Below are positions 23,075 through 30,304 of a DNA stretch of 30,304 bases, in pieces. Origin of the DNA: an uncultured Bacillota bacterium (lineage in GTDB: Bacteria > Bacillota > Clostridia > Christensenellales > QAND01). The notes under the pieces were generated by a model. It was not told the origin of the DNA, did not search any database, and worked only from the letters and a program-made list of their open reading frames with translations. The translations under genes and the position numbers were made by a program. Position 1 is the first letter of the stretch. Every line of letters starts with the position of its first letter. The stretch is from positions 1 to 30,304 of the forward strand of contig CAJJKN010000013.1 in NCBI GenBank assembly GCA_905188085.1. The letters are read 5' to 3'.

Positions 23075-26000
23075 ATGAAAATACAAAGTATGTTTCAAAA
23101 GGACATCGACCGTGACATCAACGGCGTTATCAAGGTGTCGCAGGATGACCAGCAGAGCTTAAAACAGGAACTGAGCGAGTATATAATCACAAAAGAACTG
23201 CGGCGCCATTTTGCTACGTTTTTTGATAACTATGTGAAAGCCATTGATCACCCGACGGACAAAATCGGCGTCTGGATTTCCGGCTTCTTTGGCAGCGGTA
23301 AATCCCACTTTTTGAAAATGCTTTCCTACCTTCTTTCCAATAAAGAAGTGGATGGCCAATATGCCTTTGATTACTTCGCGGACAAGTTTGACGATCCGAT
23401 GATGTATGCAACGGTGCAGAAATGCGTCCGCATTCCCACGGAATCGATTCTGTTTAACATCGACATTGAAGGCCCGATCAACAAGGATAAGACCGCTGTG
23501 CTACGCGTCTTTGCGAAGGTGTTTTATAACCACTGTGGCTTCTACGGTGAAGACCTCAAGGTGGCAAAGCTGGAGCGCTTTATTGATAAACAGGGCAAGA
23601 CAGAGGCGTTCCGTGCTGCCTTCAAGGAAGTCAACGGGGAAGAGTGGATAGGCACCCGCGATTCCGCCGCCTTCTTCGAGGATGATGTGGTTGAGGTTTT
23701 GCAGTCTGTTCTCGGCATGAGCGAGACGGCAGCCCGAAATTGGTTCAACGGCGAAGAAAATGCCGACATGAGCATCAAGCAGCTCGTCTCCGAGATCAAG
23801 GAGTATGTGGACAGCAAGGAAGGGAACTTCCGCCTGCTGTTTTGCGTGGACGAAGTCGGCCAGTATATTGGCGATGATGGCGATCTAATGATGAATCTGC
23901 AATCTCTGGTGGAAGAGATCGGGGACAAATGCCGGGGCAAGGTCTGGGTTATGGTCACCAGCCAGGAAGCGATTGATTCCGTTGTGAAGATTACAGGCAA
24001 CGACTTTTCCAAGATTCAAGGTCGTTTTAATACCCGGTTGAGCTTGTCTTCCTCGTCTGTTGATGAGGTTATTCAAAAGCGTGTTCTGGCGAAGACGGAG
24101 GACGCGGATCATCTTTTGCAAATGGAATATGAAAAGGAAGCGTCCGGCTTAAAGAGCCTGTTTGCCTTTGACAACCCGATTCTCGATATTAAGGGTTTTA
24201 CCAGCGCGGCAGAGTTCAGTGCGACCTTTCCCTTTGTGCCGTATCAGTTTATCATCATTCAAAAAGTGCTGGCAGAGATCCGAAAGCATGGTAACTCTGG
24301 CAAGCACCTTTCAGGCGGGGAACGATCCATGCTATCCGGCTTTCAAGAAGCGGCGCAGAAGATTGAAAATAAGGATGAGAACGCTCTTGTACCGTTCTAT
24401 CAGTTTTATGATACGGTACATACCTTCTTGGAGAGTGCCATCCGCCGGGTCATCGACCGCTGCCAGAATGCGGCGGATGCCAACGACGGCTTGGAGCAGC
24501 AGGATGTGAACGTCCTCAAGCTGCTCTACCTTGTCCGTTACATTGAAGATGTCAAGGCGAACATCGAGAACATCGCCATCCTGATGATCGACGATATTCA
24601 CACGGACAAGATTGCCCTCCGCGCATCCATCACGGCTTCTCTGGAACGCCTTCTGTCTCAGAACTACATCTCCCGCAATGGCGATACCTACGCCTTCCTG
24701 ACGGACGAGGAACAGGATATTGCCATCGACATCAAGAACACGCCGGTTGACAGCGCACAGATCGTCCAGAGCATTTCTCAGACGGTCTACGGCGAAATCT
24801 ATCCGGCAAAGAAATATAAATACGGCAAGTATGACTTTGCCTACGATCAGTACGTTGACGAGACGCTGAACGGCGCGTCCACTGGCGGAATGCGGCTTCG
24901 CATTGTCACCGTGGCAAGCGACCTCTACGGCGTTGGAGATCAGCGGCTTATCATGGACTCTCAGGTCAACAACGAGGCAATCGTCGTTCTCTCGGCGGAC
25001 ACGCCCTACTTTGATGAGCTGGAACAGGCGATGAAGATCCGCAAGTATGTCAAGCAGCGGAATGTGTCGCAGATGCCGGAGAGCATCCAGCGGATTATCC
25101 GCGACCGCAACGACGAGGCGCGGAAGCTGGAAAGTCATGCCCGCAGCCTGATTGAAAAAGCCATCGTCGAGGGAAAGTTCTATGTTCACGGCGAAATCCT
25201 CAACCTGAAATACGGCTCTGCGAAGGACAAACTGGATGAGGCAATGAAGAGCCTTGTTGAGAGCGTCTATTCCAAGCTCAACATGGTCAATCAGTTTGTG
25301 GACAGCGACGCTGATATTCTCGCTATCCTCAACGGCGCATACGAAGAAGTCGGCTTCACCGGACTGGGCGCGAACAACGAAGACGCCCTCAATGAGATCA
25401 GTCAGTGGTTGGAGCTGCAAAACCAGAAGATGCTCAAGACCTCGATGGGCGATGTGCAGCGCCGGTATCAGGCGATCCCCTACGGCTGGAAGGAAATCGA
25501 CATTGCCGCTCTGATTGCCCGTCTAATCGTCCAGCAGAAAATCCAGATCAACTATGGCGGCGCGGTTGTCGGCAAGGAAGAGCGCCGTTTGGTGGACTTT
25601 CTGCGCAAGAAGACCGAGATTGACAAAGCCATTGTCGCGCGGCGTATTGCGCCCTCCGAAGAGCTGATCCGCAAGAGCGTCAACTTCCTGCGGGACTATC
25701 TGGGCGCAATGGACATTCCCTTTGATGAGGATGGGTTGATCCGCTTCGTGCTGAACACTTTTGAAACCAAGCAGAGCTACTATCAGAAGCTCCTTGACGA
25801 GTTTTACTCCAAAGAGCGTTACCCCGAAAAGGAAACCGTCACTGCTGCCCGCGACCTGATGAACGACGTTCTGAGCCAGCGCAAGGACAATGTTGCCTTG
25901 CTCAAACGGATGGTGCAGCGGCAGGACGATCTTCTCGATTCCGCCGAGGATATGGAAGGCGTGGAGATGTTCTTCAAGGCGCAGCGGACGGTGTTCGACG

Positions 26001-26623
26001 ATGCCAAGAAGCGGCTTGCCAGCATTCTCAAGGAAAGAGACTACTTCGCGGCGGATGCAGACACGTTGAACGTCATCAGCACGATGTCTACGATCCTCGC
26101 GATGCCGAAACCCTACTTCCGTATTGGGGAACTGCCGGAGCTTGTCCAGAAGGTCAAGACCGCCTACGACAGCTTGCTGGATATGAAACGTGAAGAGGTT
26201 GCGGAGAACATCCGCCAGTGTATGCAGGATGTTCACCAGCTTGCCAGCGAAGCGCTGGACGCCGGGGCACTGCTCCGTCAGGCGGACGATCATTTTGTAA
26301 CCAAGCGCGAAGCGGCGAAAACCGCGACCTCCCTCACCGAGCTGGACGCCATGATTACGCAGCTTCTCAATTACAAGGACACGATCTGCCGCCGCATGGA
26401 GGTCATGTCCGCCTCCCGTCAGCAGGAAGCGCAGACGCCCGCGGCGACCGCGAAAACCGGAACGCCCGTACCGAAACCTCCGAAGATCATGACCGTGCGC
26501 CGGTATGACCTCTGCTCGGTCAAACGTCTGCAAAGCAAGGAAGACATTGATAAGTACGTCGAGGCGATCCGCGAAAAGCTCATGAAGACGCTCGAAAGCT
26601 GCGACGGTGTGCAGATCAACTAA
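23075..26623 (+). CDS. brxC: BREX protein BrxC, large P-loop ATPase
   Basis: The 1182-residue protein is BrxC (PglY-like), the large ATPase of type 1 BREX, thought to work with PglX and PglZ in methylation and phage exclusion. The start MKIQSMFQKDIDRDINGVIK is typical of the family. Walker A GFFGSGKS is at 70-77, Walker B-like LLFCVDE at 254-260, then a sensor-like VMVTSQEAID stretch. The middle and C-terminal parts are long and helical, closing with LMKTLESCDGVQIN. Length fits the family (about 1150-1250). The ATG at 23075 has TGGAGG upstream; an in-frame TTG at 23060 overlaps that site. From about 23400 the gene is G+C-rich (58% at 25861-25920), higher than brxA-brxB. It ends 14 bases before pglX. 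Confidence 0.96.
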   Translation: MKIQSMFQKDIDRDINGVIKVSQDDQQSLKQELSEYIITKELRRHFATFFDNYVKAIDHPTDKIGVWISGFFGSGKSHFLKMLSYLLSNKEVDGQYAFDYFADKFDDPMMYATVQKCVRIPTESILFNIDIEGPINKDKTAVLRVFAKVFYNHCGFYGEDLKVAKLERFIDKQGKTEAFRAAFKEVNGEEWIGTRDSAAFFEDDVVEVLQSVLGMSETAARNWFNGEENADMSIKQLVSEIKEYVDSKEGNFRLLFCVDEVGQYIGDDGDLMMNLQSLVEEIGDKCRGKVWVMVTSQEAIDSVVKITGNDFSKIQGRFNTRLSLSSSSVDEVIQKRVLAKTEDADHLLQMEYEKEASGLKSLFAFDNPILDIKGFTSAAEFSATFPFVPYQFIIIQKVLAEIRKHGNSGKHLSGGERSMLSGFQEAAQKIENKDENALVPFYQFYDTVHTFLESAIRRVIDRCQNAADANDGLEQQDVNVLKLLYLVRYIEDVKANIENIAILMIDDIHTDKIALRASITASLERLLSQNYISRNGDTYAFLTDEEQDIAIDIKNTPVDSAQIVQSISQTVYGEIYPAKKYKYGKYDFAYDQYVDETLNGASTGGMRLRIVTVASDLYGVGDQRLIMDSQVNNEAIVVLSADTPYFDELEQAMKIRKYVKQRNVSQMPESIQRIIRDRNDEARKLESHARSLIEKAIVEGKFYVHGEILNLKYGSAKDKLDEAMKSLVESVYSKLNMVNQFVDSDADILAILNGAYEEVGFTGLGANNEDALNEISQWLELQNQKMLKTSMGDVQRRYQAIPYGWKEIDIAALIARLIVQQKIQINYGGAVVGKEERRLVDFLRKKTEIDKAIVARRIAPSEELIRKSVNFLRDYLGAMDIPFDEDGLIRFVLNTFETKQSYYQKLLDEFYSKERYPEKETVTAARDLMNDVLSQRKDNVALLKRMVQRQDDLLDSAEDMEGVEMFFKAQRTVFDDAKKRLASILKERDYFAADADTLNVISTMSTILAMPKPYFRIGELPELVQKVKTAYDSLLDMKREEVAENIRQCMQDVHQLASEALDAGALLRQADDHFVTKREAAKTATSLTELDAMITQLLNYKDTICRRMEVMSASRQQEAQTPAATAKTGTPVPKPPKIMTVRRYDLCSVKRLQSKEDIDKYVEAIREKLMKTLESCDGVQIN

Positions 26624-26637
26624 AGGAGCATGAGAAG

Positions 26638-29148
26638 ATGAACAAGAACGCAATTCAGAAGTTTGCGATCTGGGCGCGGAACGAGCTGATCGCTCAGGTT
26701 TCCCAACGTGCCTATCAATATGGAATTGACGAGTCCGGCTTCGGTGACGCCTCTGCGGACACGCTGGGTGGGCGGCTGCTGACAGCAGAGGAAAAATCCC
26801 AGCGGCAGGAACTCATCAAGCAGATCAAGGAAAAGGGCTATCAGCAGGTCATGGAAGAGGTTGCCTACACTTGGTTTAACCGCTTTATTGCCCTGCGCTT
26901 TATGGAGGTCAATAACTATCTGCCCTCCCATATCCGCGTGTTCTCGGATGCTTCCGGCGCGTTTAAGCCCGAGATCCTGAATGACGTGCTGCACCTTGAT
27001 CTGCCGGGACTGGACAGCGGCAAGGTAGCGGAGTATATCGAGAGCAACGACACCGAAGCCCTCTACTGCTATCTGCTGCTGACGCAGTGCAACGCGCTGA
27101 ACAGTGCGCTTCCCGTCATGTTCGAGCGGATGGGCGGCTACACGGAAATGCTGCTGCCCAACAACATTCTCCGGCAGGACAGCGTTCTTGGTCACATGGT
27201 CTCCGACATCCCCGAAGAGGACTGGCAGGATGCCGTCCAGATCATCGGCTGGCTGTATCAGTATTACAACACCGAACTGAAAGATGATACCTTCGCCCAA
27301 CTCAAGAAGAATGTCAAGATCACAAAGGAGCGCATCCCTGCCGCGACGCAGCTTTTCACGCCGGACTGGATCGTCCGCTATATGGTGGAAAACTCCCTCG
27401 GAAGGCTTTGGCTGGAAGGTCACCCCAATGCCGAGCTGCACGACGGCTGGAAATACTATCTGGATGAAGCCGAGCAGGAGCCGGAGGTAGAAACCCAGCT
27501 TGCCAAGCTCCGCGAGGAATACAAGACCATCAAGCCGGAAGAGATCAAGGTCATCGACCCCTGCATGGGCAGTGGTCATATCCTTGTTTACGCTTTCGAT
27601 GTGCTGATGCAGATTTATACCTCTGCCGGTTGGGATCAGCGCGAGGCGGCGCAGAGCATCCTCAAGAACAATCTTTACGGTCTCGACATTGATGACCGTG
27701 CGGCGCAGCTTGCCTATTTTGCGGTCATGATGAAAGCGCGGCAGTATGACCGGCGATTGCTTACGCGCGGCATTCAGCCCAATATCTTCTCCATCCGCGA
27801 GAGCAACGGCATTCAGGCAATGACCATCGAGTATTTCCATAAGAATGATCCGAGGCTGAAAGCCGATATTGAGAGCGTTGTCACCGAAATGCGGGACGCC
27901 AAAGAGTACGGCTCTATCCTGAACATCACGCCCGTAGACTTTGCCGGACTGTACGCCCGGTTTGAAGAGATCCGCAATGACATCCACATGATGCAGATGC
28001 CGGCGTTGGATGAACTGCTGCCGCTGGTCAAGTGCGCCGAGTTGCTGGCGCAGAAGTATGATGTGGTTGTGACGAATCCGCCATATATGGCAGTCAGCAA
28101 CGCCGGTGCAAAGGTCAACGACTATGTAAAGAAGAACTTCCCGGACAGCAAGGCGGATATGTTTGCCGTGTTCATCGAACGCTGCGGGCAGATGGCGAAG
28201 AAGAACGGCTATCAGGCGATGATCACGCAACACGCTTGGATGTTCCTGTCCAGTTTTGAGAAGCTGCGTACAAAGCTGCTGGCAGTCGATATTGTCAATA
28301 TGGCGCATCTTGGCGCAAGGGCGTTTGAAGAGATCGGCGGCGAAGTGGTACAGACCACATCGTTTGTCGTTCGCAAGAGCCATATTGCAGACTACAAGGG
28401 CGAATATTGCCGCCTGATTGAGCCGACTTCTCAGCAAGGGAAAGAGAATATGTTCCTTGCTGGCGAGAATCGCTATGCGGCAGACCAGTCCAACTTCTCC
28501 AAAATCCCCGGTTCTCCGGTGGCGTATTGGGTGAGCAGACAGATTTGCAATATATTTCAATTTGAAAAATTGGAGAAATTTGCAACAAAAATATGCAAAG
28601 GTGGATTTACTGGCAACAATGACAAGTATTTGCGATTATGGGAAGAAGTCGATTATTCGAAAATTCCTACTCGTTGGAACAAGTATTCTAAAGGTGGAGG
28701 GTTTCGACGTTGGTATGGCAATTCGGAATACGTAGTCTTCTGGGAAGATAACGGAAAAGACTTAAAAAATAACCCCAAGGCCGGAATGGGCGCGTCTCAG
28801 TATTATGGCAAACCGCATTTTGTATGGTCAGGAATATCCACTGGGTTAGCATCATTTAGGTATGACAACGATGAAGTGTTCTTTGATGATGTAAGTCCTG
28901 CAATAGTATTTTCACATGAAGAAAAAATAACGTTATTATCATTGCTTAACAGTGAAGTAGTAAAAGAAATTTTGAAATTAATTGCACCAACAATTCACTT
29001 CCAAGCAGGCGATATAAAGCAAATCCCGGTTCATCCAGATGTAGTTAATACTAATACCGTAATCGCAAAAAACTGCATTGCAATATCACGAGAAGATTGG
29101 GATTCCTATGAAATATCGTGGGATTTCAAACGGAATCCGCTGGTGTGA
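26638..29148 (+). CDS. pglX: BREX adenine-specific methyltransferase PglX, N-terminal and recognition part (interrupted)
   Basis: These 836 residues cover the first two thirds of PglX (BrxX), the N6-adenine methyltransferase that marks host DNA in BREX. The start MNKNAIQKFAIWARNELIAQ is the family signature. Methyltransferase motif I is DPCMGSGH (307-314) and motif IV NPPY (480-483). Next come FIERCGQMAKKNGYQAMITQ, and then the variable target-recognition part from about residue 635 to 820. The frame stops after DWDSYEISWDFKRNPLV, exactly where intact PglX continues into a conserved C-terminal domain (usual total about 1150-1250). That domain resumes at 30181, after two other genes. G+C falls from 50% (28201-28260) to 30% (28561-28620) and 22% (28921-28980) in the recognition part. 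Whether the truncated protein methylates is unknown. Confidence 0.93.
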   Translation: MNKNAIQKFAIWARNELIAQVSQRAYQYGIDESGFGDASADTLGGRLLTAEEKSQRQELIKQIKEKGYQQVMEEVAYTWFNRFIALRFMEVNNYLPSHIRVFSDASGAFKPEILNDVLHLDLPGLDSGKVAEYIESNDTEALYCYLLLTQCNALNSALPVMFERMGGYTEMLLPNNILRQDSVLGHMVSDIPEEDWQDAVQIIGWLYQYYNTELKDDTFAQLKKNVKITKERIPAATQLFTPDWIVRYMVENSLGRLWLEGHPNAELHDGWKYYLDEAEQEPEVETQLAKLREEYKTIKPEEIKVIDPCMGSGHILVYAFDVLMQIYTSAGWDQREAAQSILKNNLYGLDIDDRAAQLAYFAVMMKARQYDRRLLTRGIQPNIFSIRESNGIQAMTIEYFHKNDPRLKADIESVVTEMRDAKEYGSILNITPVDFAGLYARFEEIRNDIHMMQMPALDELLPLVKCAELLAQKYDVVVTNPPYMAVSNAGAKVNDYVKKNFPDSKADMFAVFIERCGQMAKKNGYQAMITQHAWMFLSSFEKLRTKLLAVDIVNMAHLGARAFEEIGGEVVQTTSFVVRKSHIADYKGEYCRLIEPTSQQGKENMFLAGENRYAADQSNFSKIPGSPVAYWVSRQICNIFQFEKLEKFATKICKGGFTGNNDKYLRLWEEVDYSKIPTRWNKYSKGGGFRRWYGNSEYVVFWEDNGKDLKNNPKAGMGASQYYGKPHFVWSGISTGLASFRYDNDEVFFDDVSPAIVFSHEEKITLLSLLNSEVVKEILKLIAPTIHFQAGDIKQIPVHPDVVNTNTVIAKNCIAISREDWDSYEISWDFKRNPLV

Positions 29149-29157
29149 GGGAAGCAC

Positions 29158-29955
29158 ATGATTGTTCGAGTAGATACTCTGGATCATCTGATTACAGATA
29201 CGGCGCTCTATTTGGGAAAAGACAGGAAGACGTTGTTGCAGGATATTGAAGGAATTGATTTCAGGTTAGGTGATCCGGCTGGCTATAGATATATTGCTGA
29301 TAATAGAAAAGAACAGTTAGGCGAAGTGTATTTGTGCCATATCGCAAGAAAATTGGACACCGACAGCAATATGTGCTTGCTTCCACTTATAGATGTGCTA
29401 AGAACGACGAATCCCTTTTCGGACTTTCTTAAAGACCATAGCATATCCTTTGATAAATCACACCAGAATAGTGTGGAGCTACTATATCACGGAAAAAAGG
29501 TTGCTTGGCGTGAAAGCAGAAATACATACTTTAATCCTGCCAGATTTCAAAAACGCCTTTGCGAAGATTTTTGTATTAACGGTTTCCAGTTTCTATATGA
29601 TATAGTCAATTCAGCACAGCCAGGATTCAACCTGTATTCGCGTGCGCCTGAAATCTTGCAGGATTTGGATTATTTGCTTAATGCTGGACTTGTAAATGAT
29701 TTCAGATCAATTAGCCATACGTTTGTTGCGCTATGCAGGATACCTATGGATCGAGTGTTTTTTGAACGGGATGCAGGAGATAGGAGCTTTGAGGAAAGAT
29801 ACATCTATTCTGCGCTGTGGTATATATGGGAGTATTGCTATTCAAAGGTTCGGCAAGGTTACAATTATATGCTTTATTGCCCGGATGACTATACGGTTCG
29901 GGTTGAAAAATGGATTCCTGAAGATAAGATTAAACAGCAACCACAACCTTACTAA
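29158..29955 (+). CDS. unrecognised 265-aa protein inserted within the pglX locus
   Basis: I do not recognise this 265-residue protein. It starts nine bases after the truncated pglX stop, with GTGAGGG as ribosome-binding site, and is on the same strand, so it is probably co-transcribed. It is soluble-looking, with no membrane span or signal peptide, and has no visible P-loop, nuclease, methyltransferase or recombinase motif. It is rich in aromatic residues and Cys (ALWYIWEYCYSKVRQGYNYM at about 218-237), with LGEVYLCHIARKLDTDSN near residue 54. Its composition is A+T-rich (37% G+C at 29401-29460), like the pglX recognition region before it and unlike brxC. Candidates are defence cargo, a toxin or a modulator of PglX; none is supported by a motif. 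Confidence 0.85.
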   Translation: MIVRVDTLDHLITDTALYLGKDRKTLLQDIEGIDFRLGDPAGYRYIADNRKEQLGEVYLCHIARKLDTDSNMCLLPLIDVLRTTNPFSDFLKDHSISFDKSHQNSVELLYHGKKVAWRESRNTYFNPARFQKRLCEDFCINGFQFLYDIVNSAQPGFNLYSRAPEILQDLDYLLNAGLVNDFRSISHTFVALCRIPMDRVFFERDAGDRSFEERYIYSALWYIWEYCYSKVRQGYNYMLYCPDDYTVRVEKWIPEDKIKQQPQPY

Positions 29956-29970
29956 GTTTCCAATGACTTT

Positions 29971-29976
29971 TATAAT
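29971..29976 (+). promoter_or_regulatory. candidate internal -10 box
   Basis: A consensus TATAAT lies between the 265-aa gene and the 47-aa frame. The best -35 at 16-bp spacing is TTACTA (29949-29954), which is weak. If real, it would allow separate expression of the PglX C-terminal fragment. Confidence 0.3.
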
Positions 29977-30015
29977 CCCACTTCAATCAGCGCAACTAAA
30001 CGAAGGAGAAACGCT

Positions 30016-30159
30016 ATGCCATATTTAGAAACTGTACAAGAGCTTCTGGATGATGGCACAACACTTAGCACTAACTTGGTACTATCTTGGAACGAACTTA
30101 GAACCAACTTGCGGGAAACTTGCGTGAATTACAACTCAATACGCAAGATCAGTATTTAA
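30016..30159 (+). CDS. 47-aa hypothetical ORF upstream of the PglX C-terminal fragment
   Basis: An ATG with CGAAGGAGAAACGCT upstream opens a 47-codon frame (MPYLETVQELLDDGTTLSTN ... SIRKISI) that stops 21 bases before the PglX C-terminal fragment. The strong ribosome-binding site favours real translation. The peptide is unrecognised. It could be a small partner of the 265-aa protein, or a leader that couples translation of the next frame. Confidence 0.5.
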   Translation: MPYLETVQELLDDGTTLSTNLVLSWNELRTNLRETCVNYNSIRKISI

Positions 30160-30180
30160 GTTGTAGGAGGAAGAATTGAT

Positions 30181-30304
30181 ATGGGAAGACTGATTTCCGA
30201 GAAATATGCTGCTTGGCAAGCCGAGTGCGAAGAGCGCTTCCAGCAGCTTAAAAAGAACGAAGAAGAACTCAACCGCATTTTCATTGACATTTACGGTTTG
30301 CAGG
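30181..30304 (+). CDS. PglX C-terminal segment, separate frame (partial, runs off window)
   Basis: The frame starts with ATG after GTAGGAGG and reads MGRLISEKYAAWQAECEERF then QQLKKNEEELNRIFIDIYGLQ to the window edge. NEEELNRIFIDIYGLQ is the hallmark of the conserved C-terminal domain of PglX, which in intact family members follows the recognition domain in the same polypeptide. G+C returns to 52% over its first 60 bases. It is therefore the displaced 3' part of pglX, now with its own start signals. It may be translated as a second subunit, or be the stump of a gene whose recognition part was replaced. The rest of the domain, and pglZ and brxL, must lie to the right. Confidence 0.88.
   Translation, partial: MGRLISEKYAAWQAECEERFQQLKKNEEELNRIFIDIYGLQ

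Noticed and set aside
26620..28560. 646-codon minus-strand frame opposite pglX
   Set aside because: It is antisense to the conserved PglX coding sequence and driven by its codon use; no ribosome-binding site or domain is visible.
28560..30180. Insertion-sequence or intron interruption of pglX
   Set aside because: No transposase, reverse transcriptase, terminal inverted repeats or target-site duplication were seen around the intervening genes. The junction falls at a domain boundary.

Overview
The window reads as a chromosomal segment of a Bacillota (Firmicutes) bacterium, most likely a Clostridia-type gut anaerobe. The reasons are the glycolytic run pgk-tpiA-gpmI, the ordered secG-rnr-smpB-ssrA set, strong GGAGG ribosome-binding sites, and HxlR, MerR, TetR and MATE genes of Clostridia flavour. 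I cannot name a genus. Core genes sampled by eye are about 50-55% G+C.

Region 1 (1-4735): a CatB/Vat-type hexapeptide acetyltransferase with its own terminator, then a promoter and the glycolytic operon pgk-tpiA-gpmI, closed by a strong terminator. Region 2 (4736-10962): short genes (HxlR regulator plus nitroreductase, an 83-aa stand-alone FakA/DAK C-terminal-like protein on the minus strand, a small cupin, secG) separated by long non-coding stretches that are extremely purine-rich on the plus strand. Region 3 (10963-14117): rnr with a TTG start, smpB and the tmRNA gene ssrA (tag AKKLNDKHEVALAA), the classic RNA quality-control and ribosome-rescue cluster.

Region 4 (14279-21004): an aldo/keto reductase divergent from a MerR regulator, with a 19-bp-spacer promoter and an internal dyad between them; ftsH-hdeD on the minus strand with a 4-nt overlap; a TetR regulator sharing a perfectly symmetric promoter/operator with ftsH; and a MATE efflux pump.

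Region 5 (21545-30304, runs off the edge): a type 1 BREX phage-defence operon in the order small Xre regulator - brxA - brxB - brxC - pglX. A clear promoter precedes it. The pglX gene is unusual. Its first part (836 codons, with methyltransferase and target-recognition domains) ends in a stop. An unrecognised 265-codon gene and a 47-codon ORF follow, and only then does the characteristic PglX C-terminal segment (EEELNRIFIDIYGLQ) resume with its own ribosome-binding site. The target-recognition region and the intruding genes are much more A+T-rich than the flanking pglX parts, which suggests that a block of about 1.6 kb was swapped in as one unit. pglZ and brxL would be expected beyond the right edge but are not visible.
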